Source: Paracentrotus lividus (taxonomy: Eukaryota > Echinodermata > Echinoidea > Camarodonta > Echinidae). From it: 64,000 nt of DNA. Both the position numbers and the translations under genes were made by a program. The stretch spans positions 44,556,701 through 44,620,700 of the forward strand of contig CALNVZ010001721.1 of the NCBI GenBank assembly GCA_940671915.1, in the 5' to 3' direction. Position 1 is the first letter of the stretch; every line of letters starts with the position of its first letter. Below, piece by piece: positions 22,289 through 33,610 of the stretch. Under the pieces are notes generated by a model that saw only the letters and a list, made by a program, of their open reading frames with translations, made no database searches and was not told where the DNA came from.

Positions 22289-22959
22289 AAAGTGAGATTA
22301 TAGAATTTAATTGTTAAACATAATCTGACACTATCCTTTATAATTTATACAAGTGCACAGTATTCATTCCAAACAGGTTCCAACTCAGAAAGGTATAATT
22401 TTGCACCCTAGTAATTCTGCAACATCTTTTCAAGATTCACGATTCATAATTAATACAGAATTGGTGATGCATAGAATTCAAATATACAAATTGTAAATGT
22501 GGAATATGATATTAACAAGACAGTACAATGAAATTATCAATCGCATAAGTTGAGGCAACATAGACTCAAAAGATGCTTCATTACTGTGCAACTAATATTG
22601 ATTTTGGATGAAATTAGGTGCTTTGAATGAAAAGTGTGCCCATAATTATGTACAATGTCTTGGGATGTATTTTCGCAAGAAACATCTGTTCTCATAAAGA
22701 TGCAAACATGTTTCTGAACAATCGAAGATGGAAGATGATTCGTAATCATTTAGAAGGAAAAATATTGTAAGACCATTAAGTTTTGTATATTTTGAAAGTA
22801 TATATAATTTAGATAAAATTGATATGCTTCAATTAGGATATTCCAATTATATCTGCACCTTTAGGGTTTGTCCAAATGTATAGGCCAATATTTACCTTTT
22901 TTGATTGCATGGACATTGTCAACCGGAACCACGAGACATTTTTATTTAAGGCATTTTGC
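22289..22959 (-). other. 3' flank of copy 4
   Basis: Closely matches 36220-36840 and 40140-40970 downstream of copies 6 and 7. About 22430-22560 is a retroposon-tail-like stretch (ATTGTAAATGTGAAATATGA type) present in all three units, so it predates the duplications. No gene. Confidence 0.5.
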
Positions 22960-24264
22960 AAAACGAAAAAACAAATGCAGCAATGCTGATGGCATGAACT
23001 AATGTGGACAAGACCAAAACTAAAAGGAGCAACATTTCCATGTCAATTGATTTCTTATCGCTATCGACATCCATCTTGCAGCGCATTGGAATATATCTAC
23101 ATAAACATTGCGCTTTATAAATGAATATTATTATTTATTATTATTATATCATCCACGCTTTCAACGAAGAATGTTGATGGTTGAACCTTAGTTGATGTTT
23201 CCAATTCATGAATTTCTTCCGAATATGCCGATGGTTCGAGTTTGTTTTTCTTAATTGTTGTAACATCAAGTTCTTCACACTTTGGGGTATTTGTATTATC
23301 AACAGGTGCTCTTATGTTGGACATGTTGATTTGCTGGTTCTCTTTGAAATTTACAATGTCTATGCTTTGTACGAGGGGTTCGTATTCATCCTCCACACCG
23401 CAGACGATGATAACATGATCGACGTCGATGAATGATAAGGTCTTCGAAGCATTGAAAGAGAACCAATGCTCATCTAAGAAGTACCACCATGATATGTTAG
23501 TCTCTGAAGTGTAGCAATCAATCGTGGCGTGGTCATTAGGTGTTTTGTCCATTTTGTGCTGTTGTATTGGAATAAATTGACAAGTTTTATTGAATCCTTT
23601 TCCGTATAAACTAAGCATTTGTTTGGCAAACTAAGTGAGTCAACTGTGTTCTGCAGTGCAGTGTAAACGCTAAATTTATTCAGAGTTGAAGTGGAATTTT
23701 CATCAACTTTCTTTAGGATCTCATATTCGTAAATCATTCCATTTCTGGCCATGATACGTGCTTGCTTTCCCATTGACAAAACATTTTTAGGCCTATTTTG
23801 TTATTTTCATCGTGAAGTATCGTTGAACAGATAGGTTCTGAAAAGATGGTTAAATTAAATACTCCAATCGTACATTCTTTATTCCCCTTAAAATACAACG
23901 AAATGATGTGTTCTCCTGAATCACCCTGTGTTGTGAAAGAAATCTCCAAGTCGATAGTATGCCTTCCATTAGTCATGATCACTGGAGTAGCTTTATAACG
24001 ATCTTCATATGAAGAGTGATTGCCGAAGCCGAGTTCTAATAATATTGAATCTCCTTTTGACCATACGAATGAATGAAAGGCTATAGAATGATCAACAATA
24101 TATCCGTGAGAAATATTTTGCCCGTTCACTGCGTAAAGCGCTGCTTCCTGCCGTCCACCCCAACACCATTCGTACCTTTGACGAAATGTTCCTTCAAATA
24201 AAGGTTGCAAAATTATAAATAAAATCACTATCCATCCTGCACGGATAGAATATAGTTGAGACAT
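22960..24264 (-). pseudogene. Ig-like membrane protein family, copy 4 (broken)
   Basis: Starts MSQLYSIRAGWIVILFII at 24264. Segment 1 and the start of segment 2 are open to 23734. A frame change near 23770-23740 leads into ARIMARNGMIYEYEILKK, and another near 23600 leads into segment 3 (TIDCYTSETNISWWYFLDEHW, then VIIVCGVEDEYE), open to 23115. About 75 bases of foreign DNA ending in (TTA)n (23075-23149) sit between the stalk and the membrane helix; the helix itself survives at 22975-23060. Two frameshifts plus the insertion mark it as a pseudogene. It groups with copy 7: both share MDKTPND and the KNKLxPSAYSEEIHELETST stalk. Confidence 0.85.
23075..23149. mobile_element. Short retroposon-like insertion in copy 4
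   Basis: Interrupts the codons for the stalk where other copies read straight through. Contains GCGCTTTATAAATGAATATT followed by a TTA-rich tail. The tail-like end suggests a short retroposon fragment; the flanking CATCCA words are native to the gene, so no target duplication can be claimed. Confidence 0.45.
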
Positions 24265-24676
24265 GTTTAAATAGTCCGTTGATATAAGAAACGAGGTTAA
24301 CTTTTTCACAAAAATCAGGGATCCTTTTTAAATCAAAATTACCGAACATAGGACGACAGAGTTCATGAATTAGCTGAGAGCAGTTATTGTACAGAATAAA
24401 TATAATTTAGATTAGAGTCGAATTGTATATCGTACTGCATTTATACGTCAAATATCTTGGAAGAACTTGAAGATTTTATCAATTAAGGCGTATGCGATTC
24501 TATATCAAATACTTTTTACTAAAGTAAAGAGCCTCGTCAAAGAGAGAACTGTTTCATCTATCTGAACCCTTTTACAACTAATAACACCTTTTATATAATC
24601 TAATTAAAATGAACGAAGAAGTTTTGAAGTATAAGCCTATTGAAACTTAAACCAAGATGAGATTTTGAAATGGGGG
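24265..24676 (-). other. 5' flank of copy 4
   Basis: Matches the flank of copy 3 (16920-17330) and of copy 5 in part (GACAGAGTTCATGAATTA type block). No gene and no clear TATA box seen. Confidence 0.45.
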
Positions 24677-24689
24677 CTGGGGCAAATAT
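24677..24689. repeat. Target-site duplication, left
   Basis: CTGGGGCAAATAT, repeated exactly at 27061-27073 on the other side of the LINE. Confidence 0.85.
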
Positions 24690-27060
24690 TATTATTATTA
24701 TTATTTTTTTTTTTTGACCCTCCGATAGGCCATTTTATTTAGAACAACAACATAATTGAATACATGTATAGAGAATATTGCAGCAAAATAAAATACATAT
24801 ATGAATGTCTCTACAGTTATAATGCGTTTCCTGAACAACATAGCATAGAGAAATTACAGAGCAAAAAAGGATTTGCTTTATACACAGAGCATACATGATA
24901 AATAATTCATGTTACAAAACCATAATAAACATAAAGGTTGAGGAATGGTTTGGGATTTGAAATAAGATTATACTAAACCATCAAAATTCTATCAAAATTT
25001 AACCATTTTTTATCAAATTTCTCAGTTTTGTTAGCAAGTATACTAACTTGCCTCTCATTTAAGTAAACAGTTCCTAATACATGGCTTAATTGTTATGAAA
25101 GTCGGTATAGTTTTTTGTTATTCGAGCAAAAATATAATTGTTGTTTGGTCCAAATTATAACACAATTCAAAGCATCATTTCTTTTTCTATAAAACCTAAC
25201 AATACATGTATCAATGAGAATCTATTCTACAACGTGTTACATTATATAACCAGTCGGTCAAACGAACTCCAGATCAATTTGGTCACGTTACAATAATAAA
25301 AGAAATGCACCATATCTTCTCTTCTCTTCCACAAAAAGAACAGTTTCTTGTCTAAAGTTATATTAAATTTTACAAGTCCTTATTCAAAAACAATATCCTG
25401 TTTAAGAGTCTATATTGAAATAATCTTACTGTTGTATGCATTGTACAGCGAAACAACACCCTGAAATAATATTGCATATATTTATCATCAATAATACACC
25501 ACTCTGCATACCATCTGTTACATAATATATTCAAGTGATCATCCCTTCTTTTAACATTATATGATATAAATGTCTAACATCCTTTTTTTTCTTTCAACAA
25601 GTTTGAAACATACGCAGGGCATAATGGTTCTAGTTACTTTCAAATTACAACTTTCTAACTGAGATTTATATTTACATTTTTATGATTGACAAAGTGCATA
25701 AATAATAAGAAAATTGAATTGATTGAAAACTTTTTTTTCACACTCTTCTCTACTAAAAATATTTCCTTGATCATTCTAACAAAATCGTTTATAAAACGGA
25801 TGCCTTTATCCCACCATTCTTTCAAAAATAATACCTTTTCCTCCAATTTTAATATCAGAATTGCACCATATAGGAGTAGCTTGCCAAAAAAGAGAAGTGC
25901 ATTGAACATGGCGAACAAAAAAAGCAAGTATTTGAAAAGTTCCTTCCAAAACAATTTCTAACCCATAAACTGATAATTTAAGTGAAATAAATATCATCCC
26001 TTACCTCTATTCCAATGATGTAGTGGCCGTAAAATGCAATACATTAAATGGGTAACTTCTTCACATGAATCCAGCAATATTCGTCTAATCCATGTCAGTT
26101 TCAAAGCTCAGAAAATGTACAACATCAACCATTTTAAGTCCACACCATTTTCATAGAAAAAACAATTTGTTTCCTGCTTATTTATCAGGTTTCCTTTCCA
26201 TATGAATTTAAAAAAATAGACATTTATTGCCTTTAGAAGATGTTCAGATGGATTTGGAATGGACATAAACCAATGGTTAAATTGTGAAACAAGTAAAGAT
26301 TTACAAGAACAACGCGACCAAAAAGACAGAAATGTTACGTTTTGACCAGGATATCATTTGTCTTTTGAGTTTATCAAATATTCTATCATAATTGAAATCC
26401 GGAAGCTTTCCTAAGTCAATACAAAAATCTATTCCCAAATACTCTTACAAATTTCTGATTAACCAACGATATGTCAGTCCCATGTAGAGATGTAAATCAA
26501 TTTAACTGTTTTTTTTCAAGGATCCAATACACAATATCTGAGTCTTTGTGACATTAATAATTTAAACCTGAATACTTAGAAAAAATATCCAACAGCTCTA
26601 GAGCATTATGTAAACTTTCTCTACTATCGAGAAACAACACTGTGTCATCTGCATATTGAGATTTTCTATATTCTTTTTTGTCTATCACTATACCCTTTAT
26701 CTTATGAGATTTTCTAACTAACATACCTAAAATTTCTGCACACAATAAAAACAAATATGGAGAGAGCGGATCTCCTTGTCGACAACCCCTTTTAATATTA
26801 AAACGAGAGGTTAAACAACCGTTAATTAGCACACTTGAAGCAGAATTTGCATATAAAAGTTTGATCCATTTGATAATATTATCCCCATAATTGAAGAAAT
26901 GTAACACATTCCATAGAAAATCATGTGAAACACAATCAAACGCCTTTTCGAAGTCAATAAAAAGCAATATCACGGGAATATCTTTGTAATCTGCATATGA
27001 AATTAAGTCATAAATTATTCTGATATTCTCTCCAATATATCTACCAGAAAGAAAGCCTTT
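24690..27060 (-). mobile_element. L1/Tx1-like LINE, 5'-truncated, 13-bp target duplication
   Basis: Minus-strand element with its 3' end at 24690, where the strand ends in an A-run and AAT repeats. RT is seen at 27105-26554: QKGFLSGRYIGENIRI, LLFIDFEKAFDCVSHDFLW, KRGCRQGDPLSPYLFLLCAE and SQYADDTVLFLD, a pattern typical of the L1/Tx1 group. A downstream part near 25800 reads WDKGIRFINDFV, also typical of L1-type C-terminal regions. The RT frame ends at SGLNY near 26554 and the rest is broken. The 5' end is lost: the frame begins inside the target duplication. The empty paralogous site at 17330-17440 confirms both ends. Confidence 0.85.
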
Positions 27061-27073
27061 CTGGGGCAAATAT
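27061..27073. repeat. Target-site duplication, right
   Basis: CTGGGGCAAATAT, identical to 24677-24689. Confidence 0.85.
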
Positions 27074-28699
27074 GGCAAAGTGAAAAGTGAGGGGTGCAGA
27101 CTCAATATTTCTGATATAGTATTTTATCTTATGTATTCAATTCGTAATTCTCACAAAACATTATAAAAGTGAATATACATGTATAACCAAAAACTTCGGC
27201 ATATGGGAAAACTTTCCGGGCTGGGCTGACACCTGGAATGCCAACTTAAATTTTTCTTAAATACGTGAATTAATAACAAAAAGTATAAATAATTCAAAAT
27301 TTAAATAATCATACACAATAATAGGCATAATGTTGTAACTAGTTGTTGAAACTACTAGTTGATATTGCTTCGCTGGTATAAGATTGCCCGAATATGTGTA
27401 ATTCTAAACAGCTAACCTGCCCGTAACCCCCTGACTCATTCGTTATATAAAGTATATAACGAGAACTTCAGTAATTGTCTGAAAGTCAATTGTGTAATAT
27501 CTTAATGTCCTTAATTACCGAACGGTTTTAATAAATAAAATAATAATAATTATATAATTCATATAGCGAAACGGCTATACAAACATAAAGACGTATAATT
27601 TTTATATGAGCCATGTTGTTATATAGAAACTAAAATTATTACTTTCCCTTTTTTCATAAAAATAATGAACCAAAAGTACAAATCTGCCTATTACATTAAG
27701 CTTAATTAGGTGATTGTATAGGTTGTTGTTTGAGAAATTATTAAGATTAAAATTATCTCATCTGTCTAGAAGTATACTCGATCAAATTACAATCTATTTA
27801 TTCTAAGCGCTTATCTCCGAATTACCATTCAGCTCTGATGAAATTGGAACTAGGCATAAATGAATTTTTAAACAATGAAATGTGAGAAAATGTATAACCA
27901 TAATGTTTAGAATATAAGCAACCAAACTTAACTTAACAACAACGTTGTTTAAGATAACCATGAAACAATTGTTGTATAAAGCTTAAACAATACTGTTTCT
28001 ATTTTAAACAACTTTCTTGAAACAATTATGTTGTTTAATAATACCATTAAACAACAGGTTGTTTAAACTTTTAAACAACCAAAGTGTTAAAATTCTAAGC
28101 AACTATATAAGTTGTTTAATTTTTCAACACCGCTGTACGATTCACCGGTTAACACGCAGTTGTTTAAGATTTTAAACAACTTGTTGAATTTTTTCAAACA
28201 GTGTAGACTCATTTTTATACTCTGACTCAATATCAAGTTTTAAGCAAAGTTTTGTTACATGTACATGACATGCATGAAGAAAACAGTTTATATTCCAAGA
28301 TTGTATTGTGCAACATTTAATAAAAGTACGTGATATTTGTTTGCATAAATCTTGTTTTCATAAACTACATTTTATTTACATTAATTTAGAAACGATTGCT
28401 GTATGTTATATTCGATTATGAAAATTTTGAAATATGTTTTTCATTCAAACAGAATTCTGAATTCAATAATGATAATGATTCGTGAATAATTAGAAAAAAA
28501 AAAAATCTAAAATCATTAAGTTTGTCTATTTTGAAAGTATATAGTAGAATTTAGATAAAATGAGCTTCAATTTGTTACAATATTCCAAACGAGTTTATAA
28601 TGCTAGCAAGTTTAGGGTTTGTCCAAAAGTATAAGCCAATATTAACCAATAGTTTTGTTCCTGGAAATTGCATGAACAGGAATTCATGAGACATATTAT
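27074..28699. other. Intergenic, with a TTAAACAAC inverted-motif block
   Basis: 27074-27200 continues the duplicated flank. 27925-28205 is packed with TTAAACAAC and its complement GTTGTTTAA, about a dozen half-sites in both orientations, and ends near CAAACAGTGTAGA. A related block occurs at 33040-33110 and 44015-44070. 28210-28690 is the 3' flank of copy 5. No gene. Confidence 0.5.
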
Positions 28700-29938
28700 T
28701 CAAGGCTTTTTACAATACGAAAAAACAAACGCAGCGATGCTGACAGCATGAGCTAATGTGGACAAAACAAAAACTAAAAGGAGCAACATTTCCATATCAA
28801 TGGATTTCTTATTGCTTTCGACATCCACATCATCCACGCTTTCAACGAAGAACGTTGACGGTTGAATCTGGGTTGATGTTTCCAATTCTTGATTTGTTGT
28901 AACATTCAGAGTAAGTTCTTCACACCTTGAGGTATTTGTATTCTCAGCAGGTGCTGTTATGAGGGACATGTTGATTTGCTGGTTCTCTTTGAATTTCACA
29001 ATTCCTATGCAATGCACGAGGAGTTCGTGTTTATCCTCCACACCGCAGACGATGATAACGTGATCGACGTTGATGAATGATAAGGTCTTCGAAACATTGA
29101 GAGATAACCAATGGTCATCTAAGAAGTACCACCATGATATGTTAGTCTCTGAAGTGCAGCAATTAATCGTGATGTGGTCATTTTGGGTCATAGCACCCAT
29201 TGTATATAGTTGTATTGGAATAAATTGGCACGACTTAATTAAACTTATTCTACTATATGAAGTGAAGCATTTGTTGGGTAATATTCGACCGTCAACCATG
29301 TTCTCCAGAGCAATGTAAAGACTGAATTTATTCAGAGTAGAATTGGGATTTCCACCAACATTCATCACAGGGGTCTCATATTCGTCATTTCCTGCCACGA
29401 TTCGCGCTTGCTCTCCTTCAGTCAATTGTTCCCATTGACAAGACATTTGTAGTTTGTTGTTTTCTTGGCCAAGTCGTGTTGAACAGATAGGTTTTGGGTC
29501 AGCAATGGTTAAATTAATTGTTCCTATTGTACATAAGTATTCAAATGATCTCCAACCACCTCGATAGCCATATAACGATATGACGTGTTCTCCTGAATCA
29601 TCCTGTGTTATGAAAGAAATCTCCAAATCGATAGCAAACTGTCCAGTCATGATCACTGTAGTAAATGTATAACGCTCTTGATAAGAAGAGTGATCACCGA
29701 TATCGAGTTCTAATAATATTGAATTTCCTTTTGACCATACGAATGAACTAGAATATCTAGGAAAATCATAACAGTATAATCTGTGAGAAATATTTTGTCC
29801 GTTCACTGCATAAAGCGCTGCCTCCTGTTGATCTCCACACCATCTGATATCTTGACAAAATGTTCCTTGTAAAAAAGGTTGCAAAATTATGAATAAAATC
29901 ACCATCCATCCTGTACACGTATGATATTTTTGAGACAT
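28700..29938 (-). CDS. Ig-like type I membrane protein family, copy 5 (intact, 412 aa)
   Basis: An uninterrupted frame; I start it at the ATG at 29938 (MSQKYHTCTGWMVILFII) because that start is shared with copies 2 and 6, although the frame stays open about 23 codons upstream. Layout as in copy 2: signal peptide; segment 1 with VWSKGNSILLELDIGDHSS and DDSGEHVISLY; segment 2 with PICSTRLGQENNKLQMSCQW; segment 3 with TINCCTSETNISWWYFLDDHW and VIIVCGVEDKHE; stalk with QELETSTQIQPSTFFVESVDD; membrane helix MEMLLLLVFVLSTLAHAVSI; tail FSYCKKP. Segment 1 is the most divergent part between copies and segment 3 the most alike. No canonical AATAAA was seen just downstream. Unknown function; a surface receptor is inferred from the layout. 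Confidence 0.85.
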   Translation of the reverse strand: MSQKYHTCTGWMVILFIILQPFLQGTFCQDIRWCGDQQEAALYAVNGQNISHRLYCYDFPRYSSSFVWSKGNSILLELDIGDHSSYQERYTFTTVIMTGQFAIDLEISFITQDDSGEHVISLYGYRGGWRSFEYLCTIGTINLTIADPKPICSTRLGQENNKLQMSCQWEQLTEGEQARIVAGNDEYETPVMNVGGNPNSTLNKFSLYIALENMVDGRILPNKCFTSYSRISLIKSCQFIPIQLYTMGAMTQNDHITINCCTSETNISWWYFLDDHWLSLNVSKTLSFINVDHVIIVCGVEDKHELLVHCIGIVKFKENQQINMSLITAPAENTNTSRCEELTLNVTTNQELETSTQIQPSTFFVESVDDVDVESNKKSIDMEMLLLLVFVLSTLAHAVSIAAFVFSYCKKP

Positions 29939-30555
29939 GTTGAAAGAGTTCAGTGATAAAAGAGTTTCCAGCTTATACGTTTTTACAAACAGGGAACTTG
30001 AATTCAAATTAACGAATATAGGTCTACAGAGTTAATGAATTATCCGACAGCAGTTATTGGACATAAATAGGTGTATTATGACGAAGACAGCTGGAATATC
30101 TGTTGGAATGAATTTAAGGATTAATCCGTCGCTCATAGCAATACAAGCTATGCTATGCTATTTCGAACTTTTATTTAAACGAAGGAAATGAGACTCGTCA
30201 AAGCTAGAACTGTTTCATCTATCCGAACTGTTCACCAACTAATCACTAAGATTACGGATCATTGAAAAACATTGAATTCTTCACTCTATGTTTGATTGAC
30301 TTTTAATGTTATGAAACTAAACGTCCTTCAAAATGTATTAATCCTAGATGACCCACCCCCTTAACCACTTATATGATAATTTTCACTTTTCCGTTCGAGA
30401 ATTAAATTAAATAAAGGAATTAGAAAAGGGTTTGGTCTAAGCAAAGATCGATAGATAAATAATGATTAGATCATGACCATCCGTCATGAAATAAAACGTG
30501 TGATCGACTGTATGTAATGATAACTGATTAACATCTTGATCAGAGACTAGTGGGG
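29939..30555 (-). other. 5' flank of copy 5, shared with copy 7
   Basis: About 29990-30555 matches 42230-43265 apart from an inserted element in the latter. No gene. A weak TATA-like CGTATAAG lies about 50 bases before the ATG of copy 5; support is slight. Confidence 0.5.
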
Positions 30556-30780
30556 TGTAAGACTTACGATTGATAAAAAGTTACGATTGATTTTTTCTCG
30601 GTAGCCTCATCGTGGACAGGATGCTCCAAAGTTGATGATATTACTCCTAACCCTAGCCCTTACCCTACTCTTAATCATATCCAAATCCTAATCCATGACT
30701 GTATGTACCTGCGTTCCATATGAGGCTACCGAGAAAAAATAAATCGTAACTTTTAACCAATCGTAAGTCTTTGTGTTACA
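30556..30780. mobile_element. MITE with ~60-bp inverted ends, copy A
   Basis: The left end GACTTACGATTGATAAAAAG continues to TCTCGGTAGCCTCAT; the right end is the inverse (ATGAGGCTACCGAGAAAAAA to CAATCGTAAGTCTTTGTG). A second copy at 43266-43549 lies at the same place in the paralogous unit, so insertion predates the duplication. No coding capacity. Confidence 0.75.
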
Positions 30781-30974
30781 GGGCACAGGTCTTGTCATCT
30801 GAGCGGCCTGAAGACACGATGTCATAATTGATAGTTAATCAATCTCGAGCATCCTGTCATTTGTAATAAGAATACCATCAACCTCAACCATCACAATACT
30901 GGCAATCATGATTATTATGTCTTTCACATTTCAGCCCCTCCCCTCAGAAAAAACAAAACTTTCAAAAATGTTAA

Positions 30975-31831
30975 AGTGGACTGGTAAAGACTTATTATCA
31001 TATACGAAACGAATCAGTGGGGTGTGTAGAACAACTTGCTTTTTATTTCGTGAAAAACGGACAACCTGAAGTGGAGTTAGAGGACATTATCTGTCCCCTC
31101 CCTGAAATCTTAAACATCAAGTAAAATTTGGAGGGGTTCTTGATGACGTCATAAGTGTGAGGGAAAGTTGCACAGCTTGAATGCTGCACTATGTATACAA
31201 GTGTTATACATGTATTGTAATGCATTACTTTTTAACCCTTTCCTTATTTCATTCATTGTTTTCCTCACTTTCCTTATGTTATTTATTGTTTCTCTATTTC
31301 CTGATGTAATCCGTTGTATCTCCTTCCATATACCCATGGTGTTGATATTTCTGCTTTCCTTATGTTATTTATTGTATTTCTCTCTTTCCTTATGTTATTC
31401 ATTGTTTTTCTCTCTTTCCTTATGTTATTCATTGTTTTTCCTTATGTTATTTATTGTTTCTCTATTTCCTAAACATAATTATTTGTTGTTTCTATTTTCT
31501 TATTCATTAATTTCTCTTTATTCCTAATGGTATTTATTGTTCTGCTCGATTGTTTTATCTTTCTATAATGCATTATAGATAGTATATAGATATGCTTCAT
31601 ACATTACTCCCGGGTTTGCTCCTCACACTTGTGACGTCATCAAATAGCCCTTAAAAATATCCACGGATCTTCCAATTGAACCCGATTGTATATACAATGT
31701 TCAAAGCAGCATTTCTCGTGAACGCAATATGCTAAAGGGATCAACTAAACGGTGGTCTGTTTCTCAGCATGTACTAAACTTGATAATGCAATTGAATTCA
31801 ACAAGATTGGCCTCTTCTTTAATATTCCACT
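30975..31831. mobile_element. Non-autonomous TTAA-target element with internal minisatellite
   Basis: Flanked by TTAA at 30971-30974 and 31832-31835; the paralogous unit has a single TTAA at 43741-43744 with the flanks joined exactly. Ends are AGTGGA and TCCACT. Inside, GATGACGTCATAAGTGTGAG (31142) is matched inverted at about 31622 (CTCACACTTGTGACGTCATC). The middle (31245-31545) is about eight copies of a ~30-bp repeat around TTCCTTATGTTATTTATTG. TTAA targets are used by piggyBac and Kolobok families; the ends look more Kolobok-like, which is inference. Confidence 0.8.
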
Positions 31832-31879
31832 TTAAGTGATCTCTGTTGCTGGAGCATGTCGGCAAATTGAAATTGTATA

Positions 31880-32764
31880 GGGGAGACCGGGGACAATTGT
31901 AACACTCTTTTCCAAATTTGACTTATCAACTTTATTATAACTAAATACTTGCTTAAAACCAAGTAAAACGAAATTTGGATATCTTAGCTCGACATATGAA
32001 TAGGTTTGGGTTAAGTAAAACTATTTATTTTGAAGCCATTATCATTTCAAAACACGAGGTCGAGTGTTACAATTGCCCCTAAACCAGGGGCAATTGTAAC
32101 AGACGTACGGGGCAATTGTAACACATGAAATTGTAACATTTTGCTTTTCTTTATCAAAGCTATGCACTTGACAGATCCAAGATTTAAACAACATTCACCA
32201 CATCAGCTAATTATTATAAAACATGACAATGCTTGAATTAAGTTACATTATATTTTCCACTTGTTATATACATGGCATGGGATTATTGCAGAAGTTTACG
32301 TGCTCTGTACGGGCGATGACAGCGCGCTGAATTGTCCCGGGGCTGGGTACGGGGCAAAAGTATTTCCTAAACGGCATTGTTACTATCAGTTGCCCCTGTG
32401 GTGGGCGACAATATTTGGAGAGATTTTTTTTCTATCTTAGCTTAGGTATTCATCGTTGAAACGTTAGCAAAATATGGCCTAAGAACATAATTTCTAAATA
32501 TATAAAAATGACAGCCGTAGCTCATCCACATATTGGTCCAAAAAAAAAAAACAATGGGTAATGTGAAATATTACTTTCCTACTCAAAAAACGATTTTCTG
32601 CTGTAGAAAGTTCCACGAACCGCTAAATCTGCTAATACTCAAACAGCATGAGGAGCGATGAAATGCGCATGCTCTGTACAAATTTTAAGTTTGTAGCGTG
32701 TTTCTGCTAGGAATAGGAGCCTCTGTTACAATTTCCCCGTGTTACAATTGTCCCCGGTCTCCCC
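31880..32764. mobile_element. Non-autonomous DNA transposon, TA target, GGGGAGACCGGGG ends, copy A
   Basis: Starts GGGGAGACCGGGGACAATTG and ends with its inverse CAATTGTCCCCGGTCTCCCC, flanked by TA. The same motif recurs inside as an inverted pair around 32065-32130 (TGTTACAATTGCCCC, then GGGGCAATTGTAACA). Length 885 bases, no transposase seen. It matches 46483-48407 except for a nested insertion there. Confidence 0.8.
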
Positions 32765-33526
32765 TACGGACTGTATACGGACGGACCTTGTATAAAAGAC
32801 ATTTATGTATATTAATTTACAATCCAATATATACAAATTGCTAATGATTGTACAATCATTGGCAATCATTGTTCCATGGACAATTAATGGACGTACACTG
32901 TAAAACTATGTTTGAAATATTTTAGACAACTAAAAGTGTTGTTCTAACCAAAGATAGAAATTTAACTTAAGGTCCGATTTTAGAGGGTATTATATTACCG
33001 CTGGTTGAAAATTTACCAACGTTTTTTTCAAATTTGAAAAACGTTGTTAGAGTGCCCGGCTTAAACAACACCTTTAGTTGTTTCATATTTTAAACAGTTT
33101 TTTTTTACAGTGTATGAACAGGGTCGACATCAATACATCAGGATAACATGGAAATATTAAATTTTAAAAGATTAAAAATGTTTCGAGGTATACAAACCCA
33201 TTTTGTTTAAATTATTACTTTGTCTACACTGTTAGAACGCTGTTTAAAAATGTCGATGTTTAAAAAAAAAATTGGTTTAAAAGTTTAACATTCTTCTTTA
33301 ATATTTAAAAAATTGTTGATTGAAACCGGAAAAGCGAGGTTTTATAGCCTTAAACAAGACGTGTTTAGATATATATCAAACAGGTTTCGTTTAAAAAGGC
33401 CGAGGCAAATGTCACGTGATAGTCATGAGCTAATGGCATCACTCATTAAATTCAAGGTAATTCGGCGCAACATTTCAATCATGGCGGAGGACTTATCCCT
33501 CACACATTAAAATTAAATATATACAG
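32765..33526. other. Duplicated flank, no gene
   Basis: 32765-33190 matches 43785-44160 (GACGGACCTTGTATAAAAGA). A TTAAACAAC-type motif region at 33040-33110 precedes a TTTACAGTGTATGAACAGG block. Frames present are short and unrecognised. Confidence 0.45.
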
Positions 33527-33610
33527 ATTTGTTGGCTCTACAGTGGATAGAGCGTCTGCCTTGCAATCGAAAGGTCGTGGGTTCGACAGCCGGCTGCGTC
33601 ATACCAAAAT
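33527..33610 (+). mobile_element. tRNA-derived SINE head
   Basis: GGCTCTACAGTGGATAGAGC (A-box region) is followed by CTTGCAATCGAAAGG and GTGGGTTCGACAGCC (B-box), then GCGTCATACCAAA. This is the tRNA-like promoter of a SINE rather than a working tRNA: the acceptor ends do not pair and the B-box is off consensus. Confidence 0.55.

Noticed and set aside
23208-23435. Plus-strand frames antisense to the receptor copies (also 16227-16412 and 29070-29318)
   Set aside because: They recur only because the genes on the opposite strand are conserved; no independent support.
33527-33610. A functional tRNA gene
   Set aside because: A- and B-box-like parts are present, but acceptor arms do not pair and the downstream sequence is SINE-like.
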